Below are positions 1-11,699 of a stretch of 64,000 nucleotides of DNA, in pieces (the first letter of the stretch is position 1; the number at the start of each line of letters is the position of its first letter). This DNA comes from Hofstenia miamia. Taxonomy: Eukaryota > Xenacoelomorpha > Acoela. The notes beneath the pieces were generated by a model, which had not been told where the DNA came from, made no database searches, and was given only the letters and a program-made list of their open reading frames with translations. The stretch is from assembly GCA_004352715.1 (NCBI GenBank), contig SCFE01000019.1:1861128-1925127 (forward strand), given 5' to 3'. The position numbers and the translations under genes are program-made.

Positions 1-322
1 GCATCTTCTGTACATGTGTACAGATGTGTTTATCATACACCACAAATCAGTAGGTAAGCATATTATTCATTATCTTCCTATTAGAAATACACATAATTTT
101 AAACCTGGATTTGATCTTGTCAATCATAATATAATATTACTATTCTTTTCAAGTATGCCGTAGCAAACAACAGTAATTATATCAAAGACTAAGAAGGTAC
201 AAGATCTAATTCATTAAATTCTTCATTGCTAAATTATAAATATAAATTAAGAAACATTTTTGGATATTACAGTAATGGGACAACGTAGATAATCAGGCGA
301 ATAGATAATAAACTGGTTCATG
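1..322. other. AT-rich sequence, no gene seen
   Basis: No open frame with coding character and no recognisable repeat was found up to the outer edge of the inverted-repeat element at 323. A short palindrome around TACATGTGTACA near the start is unremarkable in DNA this AT-rich. Confidence 0.6.
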
Positions 323-490
323 CCTGAAAAAATAAAAAATAAATTTGTTTCTTGTTCAGTTTTTATGCTGATTTCAAATATATAATTTGTTTTGTGACTT
401 TTTGCTTATTTACAAAAATAATAATTTTAATTATTACATTATCTCCATAGCAACTTATGATGAAATAATTTAAATGGCGGCACATTTAAT
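323..490 (+). repeat. Left inverted-repeat arm of the Merlin-like element
   Basis: Reverse complement of about 1270-1446 with scattered mismatches. The arms share the motif ATGGCGGC at the inner side and CCTGAAAAAAT at the outer edge. Confidence 0.75.
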
Positions 491-706
491 AAGATATTTC
501 GATAAATCTAATGTTTAATTTTCCAGTTACAAAGCTTTCAATTTAAGAAACAAATCTTGAACTGAAGTGTTGTTCATTCTCTAATACACTCCTAAATTTA
601 ATAATAATTTTATATTATAATATGCAAGATATGAATAAAAAGAATTGAAGATACGAAAGCATCCTTTGAATGGTAAAAGAAAAACTTATAAGTTTCTCCT
701 AAAACA

Positions 707-1130
707 TTAAAAGGTAGTCCTGAAAAGGACTGAGAATGGAAGAAATAGCCCCGAAAAGAGCTGATTAAGGAGGACATTAGCCTTACACTGGGTAGCAAAA
801 GCACGAATACCCAATAATTCCGCTGTATCTGTAACACTGGTTTTTAGTAAAAAGCAGAAACACAGAAAAACTATGGTTTGCAAATCATAGCTGTGCCTTA
901 GCAAAAAACGACCCGCTCCGAATAGATTTTATTTGGCGACATGTCTTGCACCTCCAAATGCACCCATCCCCAGATGAAGGATCCGAAATCCTAGTCATCG
1001 TAACATGGCACCACCAACAACGAGCTCTATCCACTAAAAGGTTGTTATTAAAACAAAACTGTAAGGCTAAGTCCCTAGTACCAGCAAGTTCCATTAACTG
1101 AAAAAGTGTAATGCCTATCCAGTTATCCAT
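707..1130 (-). pseudogene. Broken Merlin/ISXO2-like transposase, N-terminal part
   Basis: The frame from 1130 to 885 encodes a zinc-ribbon-like segment with two Cys pairs (CWWC and CKTC), a DGCIWRC stretch and an SIRSGSFF stretch. This is the arrangement expected at the N-terminus of Merlin/IS1595 (ISXO2-like) DDE transposases. The frame then stops. A second frame, 904-707, appears to continue the family pattern, with a hydrophobic helix and a TDTAELLGI helix-turn-helix-like segment, which implies a frameshift near 890-904. No DDE catalytic core is present, so the copy cannot encode a working transposase. It lies between the long inverted repeats. The family call rests on motif spacing only and is moderately secure. 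Confidence 0.55.
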
Positions 1131-1269
1131 AATGTGGCCTAATAGTGTACAATCCTAATAAATTATCATATTTAGATTTTCATTAAATATTTTGCTTTAC
1201 GAATTATTTCTTAAGCTAAATTGTTCACAACACCTAAAAGTGAAAAATTAATGTTTTACTTATTAAATG

Positions 1270-1446
1270 CCTTTCATGGAAATGCGCCGCCATTTAAATT
1301 ATTTCGTTATAAGTTGCTATGGAGATAATGAAATAATTTAAATTATTATTTTTGTAAATAAGCAAAAAGTCACAAAACAAATTATATATTTGAAATCAGC
1401 ATAAAAAACTGAACAAGAAAACAATTTTATTTTTTATTTTTTCAGG
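1270..1446 (-). repeat. Right inverted-repeat arm of the Merlin-like element
   Basis: Reverse complement of 323-490, with a small insertion near its inner end containing a short duplicated AAATG-like segment. Confidence 0.75.
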
Positions 1447-1515
1447 GTCTGTGCTTCTTCAATAATGCCAAAACGGGTACAATGGAAAGAGAAATATTAC
1501 AACACTGTATATAAG

Positions 1516-2515
1516 NNNNNNNNNNNNNNNNNNNNNNNNNNNNNNNNNNNNNNNNNNNNNNNNNNNNNNNNNNNNNNNNNNNNNNNNNNNNNNNNNNNNN
1601 NNNNNNNNNNNNNNNNNNNNNNNNNNNNNNNNNNNNNNNNNNNNNNNNNNNNNNNNNNNNNNNNNNNNNNNNNNNNNNNNNNNNNNNNNNNNNNNNNNNN
1701 NNNNNNNNNNNNNNNNNNNNNNNNNNNNNNNNNNNNNNNNNNNNNNNNNNNNNNNNNNNNNNNNNNNNNNNNNNNNNNNNNNNNNNNNNNNNNNNNNNNN
1801 NNNNNNNNNNNNNNNNNNNNNNNNNNNNNNNNNNNNNNNNNNNNNNNNNNNNNNNNNNNNNNNNNNNNNNNNNNNNNNNNNNNNNNNNNNNNNNNNNNNN
1901 NNNNNNNNNNNNNNNNNNNNNNNNNNNNNNNNNNNNNNNNNNNNNNNNNNNNNNNNNNNNNNNNNNNNNNNNNNNNNNNNNNNNNNNNNNNNNNNNNNNN
2001 NNNNNNNNNNNNNNNNNNNNNNNNNNNNNNNNNNNNNNNNNNNNNNNNNNNNNNNNNNNNNNNNNNNNNNNNNNNNNNNNNNNNNNNNNNNNNNNNNNNN
2101 NNNNNNNNNNNNNNNNNNNNNNNNNNNNNNNNNNNNNNNNNNNNNNNNNNNNNNNNNNNNNNNNNNNNNNNNNNNNNNNNNNNNNNNNNNNNNNNNNNNN
2201 NNNNNNNNNNNNNNNNNNNNNNNNNNNNNNNNNNNNNNNNNNNNNNNNNNNNNNNNNNNNNNNNNNNNNNNNNNNNNNNNNNNNNNNNNNNNNNNNNNNN
2301 NNNNNNNNNNNNNNNNNNNNNNNNNNNNNNNNNNNNNNNNNNNNNNNNNNNNNNNNNNNNNNNNNNNNNNNNNNNNNNNNNNNNNNNNNNNNNNNNNNNN
2401 NNNNNNNNNNNNNNNNNNNNNNNNNNNNNNNNNNNNNNNNNNNNNNNNNNNNNNNNNNNNNNNNNNNNNNNNNNNNNNNNNNNNNNNNNNNNNNNNNNNN
2501 NNNNNNNNNNNNNNN
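1516..2515. other. Assembly gap (1000 N)
   Basis: Exactly 1000 N, a conventional value for a gap of unknown size. Long frames that appear to cross it are artefacts. Confidence 0.99.
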
Positions 2516-3254
2516 ACCAATTAAATGTCTTTGATAGAAACATACAATGTTTCGAACTTAGGTTAGTAAAAAGAAAAGAACAGTATTGCAAATAAGACAA
2601 ACAGAAAGCATGCATTAGTTGTTTATGATAATTGCTTGATATTACATTGCGTAAGTGATAAAGATATCTAATGCCTGCAGTCATTTTTTGAATCTTATTC
2701 AGTAGAAATTTTTTAAATTTTAATTCATTATCTATTTCCACTCCTAAATAGCTGACTGAATCACTTTGCTTTATTGGCTTATTATTTATCTTTAGTTCTA
2801 TATCACTTATTAGATTTCTTTGTGCCTTCCGTGAAAAAATTATAAATTGAGTTTTTCAATATTTAATTTTAGTTGATTATTTATAAAATAATAGTTTAAT
2901 TTTTCTACATCTGTTTGGGGGTTTTCTGTAGCATCCAAAGCATTTTTTGCGGTACATATTAGGCATCTGTCTTCGGCATATTGGTAAATGTCGCTGTTTT
3001 TAACATGTTTTATTATATCATTTACAAAAATTTCAAATAAAATATGGCCAAGTACAGTGCCTTGGGGGAACCCACGGTCAGTCTTAATATAACTTGATTT
3101 CTTACTGTTTAATATTACGCGGCTTCCTATTTTTTGAGAAGTTCCTGATTAAATTAATTGAGTTAGCACCAAAATTATAATTTATAAGCTTGTCTTGCAA
3201 AATATCAAAATTCATTGAATTGTATGCCTTAATTAAATTTAATAATGCTGCACA

Positions 3255-3446
3255 ACTGCAGTTATTATGAGATATATTAGACTTTATTTGTTGAGTAATA
3301 GATAGAATTGTGTGTTGGATGCTATGGCCATTGCGAAATCCAAATTGTTTATGTGATAGGATGTTTTCAGATTTTAGGAATGCGTTTATTTGAACATATA
3401 AAAGTTTTTCAAAGAGTTTGCTAAAAAGATGTGTAATACAAATGGG
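3255..3446. repeat. First copy of a 192-bp direct duplication next to a single N
   Basis: Nearly identical to 3448-3639, differing by a few bases (for example GTGTGTTGGA against GCGTCTTGGG). The single N at 3447 separates the copies. The pattern suggests two overlapping contig ends joined without merging, not a biological duplication. Confidence 0.85.
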
Positions 3447-3447
3447 N

Positions 3448-3639
3448 ACTGCAGTTATTATGAGATATATTAGACTTTATTTGTTGAGTAATAGATAGAA
3501 TTGCGTCTTGGGTGCTATGGCCATTGCGAAATCCAAATTGTTTATGTGATAGGATATTTTCAGATTTTAGGAATGCGTTTATTTGAACATACAAAAGTTT
3601 TTCAAAGAGTTTGCTAAAAGGATGTGTAATACAAATGGG
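3448..3639. repeat. Second copy of the 192-bp direct duplication
   Basis: Matches 3255-3446. This copy leads on into the upstream part of the minus-strand LINE RT. Confidence 0.85.
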
Positions 3640-4049
3640 TCTATAGTTTTTTGCGTTTAGGTTGTCACTTTTTTTAAATATAGGAGTTATATCTGATTTT
3701 TTTAGTAAGTCTGGAAATTCACAATCAATAATACATTGATTAAATGCGATTAACAATTGTTCTCCAAAAATAGGGAAAAAAACGTTTAATAATAAAAAAT
3801 GGGAGGTTATAAAAAGCGGTTGATTTGTTGGTATCAAGTTTCTTAACAATGTTTTCTAATTCATTGATTGTAGCGAGTCTAAAGGAAAATTGTTTTCATT
3901 GTTTGAGATTATCAGAATTTTGTTTTTTTCTTTTAAAGTGGAAAATCGAAATTTCCAAGTTCTTTGAATGTTGAATTTAAATGATTTAGTATTTGAGTTT
4001 TGTCTGTTACGGTCATATTATTGATGTTTAATTCATTTATTTCAGGGCA

Positions 4050-6176
4050 TTTACTTGCAGGGCAAGTGAGAATGTTACAGTTGGATGAGAGTAGGGGGAA
4101 AAAGAGAGTTGAACAGGCTAAGCAAAGGGAAGATGAAGTGATAGATGTTGAGACAGAAGTGGCAGAAGCAGCAGAACCAGTAGATGCAGAAACTGAAGCA
4201 GCAATCAATTAAAAGATGAAGGAAGAAATAGATGAGAGAACTAGGTTGCCAGTTCCAAGAGGAGTTAAGAGAAGTAAGCTAGCAGTAGAGACGGCAAAAG
4301 TCAATAAAGTGTTGGAGAGGATAGTTGTAAGGAGTGTTACAGAAGTAAATAGCTTAGTATATGCAGGTGCATGTGAGGTGCTGAAGAATGTAGGCATGGA
4401 AATGAAGAAGAAAAGGCGACAAGAAGATAAGGGAGACAGAAAGCCAGCATGGGAAAGAAGAATTGAGAATAAAGTGGCAAAAATTAGGCAGCAAATAGGG
4501 AAGATCAGGACAAGNNNNNNNNNNNNNNNNNNNNNNNNNNNNNNNNNNNNNNNNNNNNNNNNNNNNNNNNNNNNNNNNNNNNNNNNNNNNNNNNNNNNNN
4601 NNNNNNNNNNNNNNNNNNNNNNNNNNNNNNNNNNNNNNNNNNNNNNNNNNNNNNNNNNNNNNNNNNNNNNNNNNNNNNNNNNNNNNNNNNNNNNNNNNNN
4701 NNNNNNNNNNNNNNNNNNNNNNNNNNNNNNNNNNNNNNNNNNNNNNNNNNNNNNNNNNNNNNNNNNNNNNNNNNNNNNNNNNNNNNNNNNNNNNNNNNNN
4801 NNNNNNNNNNNNNNNNNNNNNNNNNNNNNNNNNNNNNNNNNNNNNNNNNNNNNNNNNNNNNNNAGGCTAATGGAGTTTCACAGAAATGGGTTGAGTTTCT
4901 AGAGAGGGAGATGGAAAGTGGCAGACTGAGATAGATGGGCACAGGCTGAGGTTTAGGCGAGGCATATTCCAGGGAAACAGCTTAGCGCCACTACTGTTTG
5001 TAGTTAGCTTAATACCTATCACAGAAAAGTTAAAGGAGACAGGCATAGGGTATAAGATGGGAAAGAATGGTAGAGCAGTGAGTCACCTGGGGTACATGGA
5101 CGACCTGAAGATGTATGCTAGTTCAAGGAAGATGTTGCAGAAGCAAGTGGAGACATTGGAGAAGGCAAGCAGAGATTCAGGGCTGGAGTTTGGATTAGGA
5201 AAGTGTGCAGCAGTGACAATGACTAGAGGCAAGTGTGTGGATGGGGAGGGTTTGAAGACAAGTAGTGGGGATAAGATTGAGGAAGTCAAGGAGGGTTACA
5301 AGAGAAGGACAGAACAGATCACGTGGAAATGAAGACAAGGCTAAAGAAAGAATACAAGAGGAGAGTAAGGAAGGTACTACAGAATTCAGCATTGAATGGG
5401 CAGAATTGCATAAAGGCATTTAATACATGGGCCGTACCAGTGTTGATATATTTGGCAGGAATAGTTAGGTGGAACAAGAATGAACTGAGGGAATTAGACA
5501 GGGAGACAAGGAAGATACTAGCAGCAGAGAGAGCATTCAACCTCAATGGAGATGTAGATAGGCTGTATATGGCAAGCCATAAGGGGGGAAAGGGCTGCTA
5601 AGTGTGGAGGAGACTGTAGAAGCAGAAGCACTAGGGCTAAAGGAATATGTAGAAGAGCAACCTAAGGGGTCCCTACTAGAGGTCACTAAGGAGTTAAAGA
5701 AGATAAGAACTGAGAGTGAAGGAAAGAAGATATACCAGAGTAGGATGGAATCAGAGAGACAAACAAGGTATAGGCAGAAGGCAATGCATGGAGAATACTG
5801 GAGGAACACTGAAAAGTGTGATAGAGAAGAGAGCAAAAAGTGGTTAAAAAAGTCAGGACTGAAGAGAGAAACAGAAGTACTAATAATGGCAGCACAGGAG
5901 CAAGCAATAAGAACAAAGTGGGTAAAGAAGCATATAGACAGAAGAGTAGAAGTAAGTGATAAGTATAGGCTATAGAAAAAAGAGGCGGAGACAGTAGATC
6001 ATCTGATAGCAGGGTGTGAGAAGTTGGCACAGAATGAGTATAAGTTCAGGCATGACAAGGTGGGAAGAATGGTACACTGGAGTTTGAGCAGGCAGCATGG
6101 GTTAGAAGCAGGAGACAAGTGGTATGAGCACAAGCCACAGGGCGTCATAGAAAATGAGAAGGTTAAGATACTGTGG
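4050..6176 (+). pseudogene. LINE of the restriction-like-endonuclease type (R2/NeSL-like), broken
   Basis: Plus-strand frames give, in order, a basic pre-RT region (4216-4514), a 349-N gap, and RT motifs RRGIFQGNSLAPLLF (about 4955-5000) and YMDDLKMYAS (about 5093-5122). The catalytic YMDD is intact. The thumb region with WAVPVLIY and GGKG follows (5323-5601), then a C-terminal region (5604-6176) with the RHDKVGRMVHW zinc-finger-type motif. This order is that of RLE-bearing LINEs; the endonuclease core itself would lie in the following gap. Breaks are a stop at 4210, a frame change near 5300 with apparent loss of sequence, another near 5600, and a stop at 5973 where the first cysteine pair of the finger is expected. 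Clade within the RLE LINEs is not resolved. Confidence 0.75.
4515..4863. other. Assembly gap (349 N)
   Basis: Run of N inside the RLE-type LINE, hiding the N-terminal half of its reverse transcriptase. Confidence 0.99.
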
Positions 6177-6891
6177 NNNNNNNNNNNNNNNNNNNNNNNN
6201 NNNNNNNNNNNNNNNNNNNNNNNNNNNNNNNNNNNNNNNNNNNNNNNNNNNNNNNNNNNNNNNNNNNNNNNNNNNNNNNNNNNNNNNNNNNNNNNNNNNN
6301 NNNNNNNNNNNNNNNNNNNNNNNNNNNNNNNNNNNNNNNNNNNNNNNNNNNNNNNNNNNNNNNNNNNNNNNNNNNNNNNNNNNNNNNNNNNNNNNNNNNN
6401 NNNNNNNNNNNNNNNNNNNNNNNNNNNNNNNNNNNNNNNNNNNNNNNNNNNNNNNNNNNNNNNNNNNNNNNNNNNNNNNNNNNNNNNNNNNNNNNNNNNN
6501 NNNNNNNNNNNNNNNNNNNNNNNNNNNNNNNNNNNNNNNNNNNNNNNNNNNNNNNNNNNNNNNNNNNNNNNNNNNNNNNNNNNNNNNNNNNNNNNNNNNN
6601 NNNNNNNNNNNNNNNNNNNNNNNNNNNNNNNNNNNNNNNNNNNNNNNNNNNNNNNNNNNNNNNNNNNNNNNNNNNNNNNNNNNNNNNNNNNNNNNNNNNN
6701 NNNNNNNNNNNNNNNNNNNNNNNNNNNNNNNNNNNNNNNNNNNNNNNNNNNNNNNNNNNNNNNNNNNNNNNNNNNNNNNNNNNNNNNNNNNNNNNNNNNN
6801 NNNNNNNNNNNNNNNNNNNNNNNNNNNNNNNNNNNNNNNNNNNNNNNNNNNNNNNNNNNNNNNNNNNNNNNNNNNNNNNNNNNNNNNNNNN
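6177..6891. other. Assembly gap (715 N)
   Basis: Run of N that would contain the endonuclease core and 3' UTR of the RLE-type LINE. Confidence 0.99.
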
Positions 6892-6946
<55 letters not shown>

Positions 6947-6947
6947 T
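6892..6947 (+). repeat. (AAT)n microsatellite, probable LINE 3' tail
   Basis: About 18 uninterrupted AAT units. It lies immediately downstream of the plus-strand RLE LINE across the gap, so it may be that element's 3' tail. A comparable (ATT)n tail ends the LINE at 20.7 kb. Confidence 0.8.
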
Positions 6948-8160
6948 CTATTTGTGTTCTCACAAAACAACTATGATCATCTACATCACCATCAAGGTTG
7001 CTGTAGTAGTTTTCAATTGCTGGCTGCTGCCTTGTTCTAAAAGTTTCAATCTGTTCTGAACTAATTTGCTCATAGCTATTTGCTTAAGAATAAATAATAG
7101 ATGATAAACATTGGTTCAAAACAAATTTTCAAGTAATAAATCCACACACTTTACAAAATTAACATAAAACTTAATGTAATCTCCATATTTTAGTTCTAAG
7201 TGGTGTTTGCGAATTTCACGCATTTATTATGGGAAGCAGAATGAAAGAGGATGGTATTTATGCAGCATTTGAACCTCTTCTGAAATTCTTCTGATTTATG
7301 ACAAAAATGTATAGCTGAAACATTGTATATTCCAAGCATCATGTAATATACTGAGATAAAAAGTAGCAAATTTAATAAAGACATTGATTAAGACCAACTT
7401 GACTTCAGAGTTTGTTAAACTAATTTACAAACTCGTGAATTTATACACAATTTAATGTTTGCTTTACAATTTTAAGATTTGCCAGACAAATAGAAAATTG
7501 TTATTGCCTTTCTGTACATCTTTGTGTACATATACAAATTTATAGAAGCTTAATGTAAAGACATTCATTGAAAATTAATATATATTGTAGCATCAACTGA
7601 TTTAGTGTTAGAGTAATATTAGAGTATAATTAACATCTACAGTAGGAGGCATAATAAACAACTGTGTGTAAGCACTGAGAGAGAAAGTCTATGAAAACAG
7701 CTAACCATTTGGTATGAGTAATTTAGTTTAATGAATGGCAAGAGAATTGTAATTAATAGCATCTAGCATGTGAGAAAAAATTTAGAGCAAAATCATGATT
7801 AGAGAATTTCAATAGAACTTTGTGGCCAAAGTTGAAGTGCAACATAACAGCCATTGAAATTAACTTAATGATAAGCAATGCAATTTAGTATCTGGAAGAA
7901 CCAGATGTAAAATCACAAGAGCAGTGCACTTATCAGCCCTCAGACCTACCCCAGCTCTTCCTCAAAAGAAAACAAATTTAGTCCAACATCATATAACCAT
8001 TTAGCTTAGAATAAATGAATGAGCAACAGATCAAAGCAAAACCAAAAAATTTATTACTAATGTGTCACAAAAATTAGGAATATATACCAATGTTATTAAA
8101 CAATTAAACATTTAAGCATGTACTGGTGGCAGAAGTCATGAGGTGGCAAAATTCCAAATT
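6948..8160. other. Intergenic, no gene seen
   Basis: AT-rich sequence with only short chance frames. No repeat or RNA gene was recognised. It may contain the 3' LTR of the minus-strand gypsy-type element that follows, but no repeat pair could be established. Confidence 0.5.
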
Positions 8161-8167
8161 TAAATAA

Positions 8168-9930
8168 TCAAAATAAACATGATGGCACTAATATTAGGCA
8201 GGAACTTTTGCAAAACAAACTTTTGGTTGTGAGAGGTGAGTTGCAATCAGTATTTTTTGTAGTCAGTTTCTGATGTTGCACCCCCACATACTTCTTTTTG
8301 TAGGTGTGGAAGATGTCATTCTCTTTTTTGTGAATACCAAGTTTGTTCTGAATAATGATTGGTGAGAGTCTTGAGAAATGGTTCTTGTAATTGATGATCT
8401 TGCTAATGTATTTTTCAAAGAGATTGATGTTAGTTTTTTTAGCTTTTAGTGGGGAGGATGTTAGGAACATTTCTAGTAGCAGCCAGTTCTTGAGTTTGTA
8501 AGGATAAGGAGGAGGAGCAATGAGGATTTCAAAGAAACAAAGCTTCATAAATTTGTAGCATGCCCTTTTAGTGATGGGGAATTTGATGGAGTTGTGATGA
8601 GTTAGCAGTATGCTGATTAGCCATTACACTGGGGTTGCCTGGGTGTCTGGTGTTTCCAATTCTTTGAATAAGTCCTTTCTGAAGGATATTTTATCTTTGA
8701 ATCTTATTGCTGTTATGATACAAGAGAGCAGAAGTTCTGTTTCTGTTGCATGAATGCAGTGAGGACAGTTGATTTTGATTTGTGGCCACTGCTTGTTATT
8801 GTATTTGTTTGCTTTAAGCTGGATCCATCAATCATGAATCTTGTTGAGGGCTTGTTGTGACTGACTGAATGAAAATTTACAATGAATGTCAGTAATGTTC
8901 AATCTCAGGCAATGTGGCTAAGATTTCCAGAGTTTGAGCCTGTAAGAGGGTGTCTATTGCTATCTGCTCCTTGGTTATGATTTTCTGCATAGGAAAATTT
9001 CTATTTACTAATATATCAATGAATATTAGGTTAGTAATGCTGTCTTTAGGTGTCACTGCAGAACAAAGTAGAGTGGATTGGTGAATAATGATGAAGTTTT
9101 CCAGGTACTTCTCCAAATCAAGTACATTATTAGGTATAGTTTCATTTTTTCTTCAATATAGATAAATGAGATTTTGACAGAGATAGCTTGAGCAGTAACT
9201 AGTACCATCTTAATGTCTTCTTTGTCAATTGTCTTTAGGAAATATATGATCATTAATTTTTTCTAATCAATGTTGATTTTCAAGATCTTTTGGCAGGCTT
9301 TTTTGTTTTTGATGAATTTGTATATGTTTCTGAGCATTATGTTGTGCTTGAATGTGATATGAGTGTTGCTGCCTAAGTATTCTCTGCTCAGATCTTCTTT
9401 CATCCATTCATCATAAAAAATTAGTGTGCTGATTTTTGGATGTTTTCCAGTGTCTATAATTGTTGGTAAGGCACCATCATGAATTTTTTCCCAGATATGC
9501 TTAAGAGTTCCAATGTGAGCTGTTTTGTTTCCTCTAATGGATTGTTTGCACTAATGAGTCAGACTCTTTGTGTGGTTATAAAGTAGGGGTGGAGGATTTC
9601 TCCTTCAAAGATTGACATTTTTTCAAGATGGTTTTTTGTAGCTGACAGATTGCTTCCTACTGCAAATGGAAGTTGTCAAACTGACAGTTGATATGTTATT
9701 GAGGATTAGCTGTTTGACTGGTATACATGAGATGGGAAGAGGTCAGTGTTTTTGTTTTTTGCCTGCCATTTTGGATGTTGTAGGGCCTGAAAAAGTTGAT
9801 GGTAAATCAGCACTAGCTCCTGAATCCATACCTGGTGCACTTACTCTAGTAAAGAGGTCAGGATCTGAGAGCATCTCAAGATCCAAGTCTGATGCACTTA
9901 TACTAACTAAGACCTGAGATGCACCCATGC
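8168..9930 (-). pseudogene. Third region of the gypsy-type element, function unidentified
   Basis: After the integrase C-terminus the minus strand carries a chain of medium-length frames (9116-8889, 9253-9053, 8548-8168 and shorter ones) with the same A/C-rich coding-strand composition as gag-pol. They look like one decayed ORF of roughly 500 codons. Its position matches the third, envelope-like ORF of some gypsy-group elements, and there is faint similarity in pattern to F-type envelope remnants, but no diagnostic motif is intact. It could equally be a pol extension or unrelated captured sequence. It cannot be functional given the number of stops. Confidence 0.35.
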
Positions 9931-9995
9931 ACCAGTCTTCTTCATCAGATGAACTGTTGGTTTTGACTGCTTTGCTCTTCAGAGTGGTGCTTGTC
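9784..9995. repeat. 212-bp block duplicated across a 21-N gap, copy 1
   Basis: Identical by eye to 10017-10228. The gap 9996-10016 separates them. Most likely this is an unmerged overlap of contig ends. The minus strand of both copies encodes the same acidic, serine-rich stretch downstream of integrase. Confidence 0.9.
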
Positions 9996-10016
9996 NNNNN
10001 NNNNNNNNNNNNNNNN
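9996..10016. other. Assembly gap (21 N)
   Basis: Short run of N between two identical 212-bp blocks. Confidence 0.99.
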
Positions 10017-10228
10017 GGCCTGAAAAAGTTGATGGTAAATCAGCACTAGCTCCTGAATCCATACCTGGTGCACTTACTCTAGTAAAGAGGTCAGGATCTG
10101 AGAGCATCTCAAGATCCAAGTCTGATGCACTTATACTAACTAAGACCTGAGATGCACCCATGCACCAGTCTTCTTCATCAGATGAACTGTTGGTTTTGAC
10201 TGCTTTGCTCTTCAGAGTGGTGCTTGTC
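10017..10228. repeat. 212-bp block duplicated across a 21-N gap, copy 2
   Basis: Identical by eye to 9784-9995. Confidence 0.9.
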
Positions 10229-10368
10229 CATTGCCAGCATTTCTTCTTCTAAAGGCAAAGAAACAATGTTAATATGCCATTTGTTATATTCAACATTTTG
10301 TTTAGTATTATGAGTAGGTTGTATATGCATTGGCAATTTAGTAGTTTTAGGTTGCTTGGAATTGTGTT

Positions 10369-11300
10369 TTATATTTCCTCAATTAGATTGAGTTGGCTTG
10401 TGTTGTATTCCTCATTATTGTCATTTTTTAGCAGAGTAAATTCTTGCATGTTGCTTAAGCATGCATCTTCAATGTTTTTGACTGTATTTTTAAGGTTTTG
10501 AAAATTAGATATGAATTGGTAGACCTGGTTGCTGACTTTGTGTGATTCACTATACATGAATTTAAACAGAAGTTTGCTGCAGTATTTGTTGTCTATGGCC
10601 TTGTTGTATTCCTTGAAGAGCATGCCAACAGGGGTTGGTGCCTCCTGGCCAATGACTGCTTTGTAGGGTGTCATTTTGGTGGTTGTGTGAATTGAGATGT
10701 TATAGAAAAACTTGATAATCAGTAGTAATTCACACCAGTCTTTGCCTCCTACATTGGTAGTGGTGGCTCACATGAGTTTGATGAGAGTTCTGTTTAATCT
10801 TTTGTCTCCTCTATTGGCTTGGGGGTGATGAGCCATAGTGTGATTGTGTATGATTTTGAGGTGTTTAATTAAGCATTGAAAGAGTTTGCTTTCAAACTGC
10901 ACTACTTGATCTGTAATCAGATTTCCCATAGGGCCAAATATGCAAATCCAGTTATTTATTACTGCTTCACAGCTGTTTGAGATTTAATGTTTTTAGTGGA
11001 ATCATTTTGCTGTACATAGTACATAAGAGTAACCTTCTTCATCTTTAGATAGCTGCTCAATGTCCATGTTTATGATTTTATGCATTCTCTCCAAAGGGAT
11101 TTTTTCAAATTCAGCACATTGTTCTGGGAATCTGGATTTGTTCTGCCTTATGCATGTTGGGCATTTATTGATGATGTCCTCAATGGTTTTGCAGAGATGT
11201 GTGGCTACAAATTGTTCTTGGATGGTTGTCTCTATTTGCTGAACACCAGTATGTCCTCTTTCATGAAATTTTTTAGCTAACTATCTTTTGTAGTACTCCA
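10369..11300 (-). pseudogene. Integrase domain of the gypsy-type element
   Basis: The minus strand shows the second half of an HHCC zinc-binding domain (DIINKCPTCIRQN, about 11180-11140). The core domain follows with a first Asp in NMDIEQLS (about 11060) and a second in LITDQVVQF (about 10920). A HHPQANRGDKRLNRTL segment (about 10830-10785) has a Lys at the position where the catalytic Glu is expected. The C-terminal part is the open frame 10674-10369. In-frame stops lie around 10985 and 10770. The domain would insert element DNA into the host genome, but the missing Glu and the stops make it dead. Confidence 0.75.
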
Positions 11301-11699
11301 GAAGAGTTTTTTGATATTTGATTTTTAGATGCTGCATAGAGCATTCCAGTATTGGTAAGAATCCAGTTATATTTCTGGAAATATTTTGCTGCTAGGGTGT
11401 TGTTAATGATCTTGTTTGTTTCAATGTTATCTATGATGTCCTTCAGGATGATGTCATTTCACTGTGCCTCAGCTATTTCCCCTGGTGTTATTTCCTCTCT
11501 TATCATTATGGTGAGTATTGGCCAACCATTCTTATTGACGTTGATGTCAGATAATTCTTCATACTGTGTTGATGGTATGAAGTTGAAATTGGATTTTTCA
11601 TACTCAGCTTTTCTGAATTCTTGTTGATACTGTGGTAAGGCAGTCCAAAGATCAGCATTGTTATGGAGTCTGCCTTTTCAGTGTGTTATGGAAAATGTG

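Larger units (their letters stand above)
323..1446 (-). mobile_element. Merlin-like (IS1595/ISXO2-type) DNA transposon remnant with long inverted repeats
   Basis: Two arms of about 165 bp, 323-490 and 1270-1446, are reverse complements. Both outer edges read CCTGAAAAAATAAAA, and both contain the stretch around CTATGGAGATAATG. The right arm carries an extra insertion of about 15 bp near 1270-1285. Weaker similarity may continue further inward. Between the arms lies a broken minus-strand transposase with a Merlin-type zinc ribbon. No target-site duplication was found next to the arms, so the ends may not be exact. A Merlin/ISXO2 assignment fits the internal protein; a composite of a foldback element with an unrelated insertion is possible. 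Confidence 0.6.
2516..4040 (-). pseudogene. Non-LTR retrotransposon (Jockey/CR1-like LINE) RT remnant
   Basis: Read on the minus strand, the block runs in order through a LINE reverse transcriptase. The pre-RT segment lies near 3850-3990 and the NYRPICITHPFSKLFEKLL motif near 3600-3650. The QFGFRNGHST motif follows, then a PQGTVLGHILF motif near 3060. A catalytic box reading YAED instead of the usual YADD lies near 2975. The thumb and C-terminal part, KIQKMTAGIRYL onward, lies in 2520-2700. Stops and frame changes separate the pieces. The 3' end is lost in the gap at 2515. The altered box and breaks make it inactive. It abuts the oppositely oriented RLE-type LINE at about 4040. Confidence 0.8.

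Noticed and set aside
1459-2741. Several long frames across 1516-2515
   Set aside because: They consist almost entirely of unknown residues from the 1000-N gap. Only the LINE thumb codons to the right of the gap are real coding remnants.
6154-7059. Long frames with poly-Asn, poly-Ile or poly-Tyr runs
   Set aside because: They are translations of N and of the (AAT)n microsatellite.
9666-9917. 83-codon plus-strand frame
   Set aside because: It lies opposite the minus-strand gypsy-type sequence and inside the block duplicated at the 21-N gap; it has no independent support.
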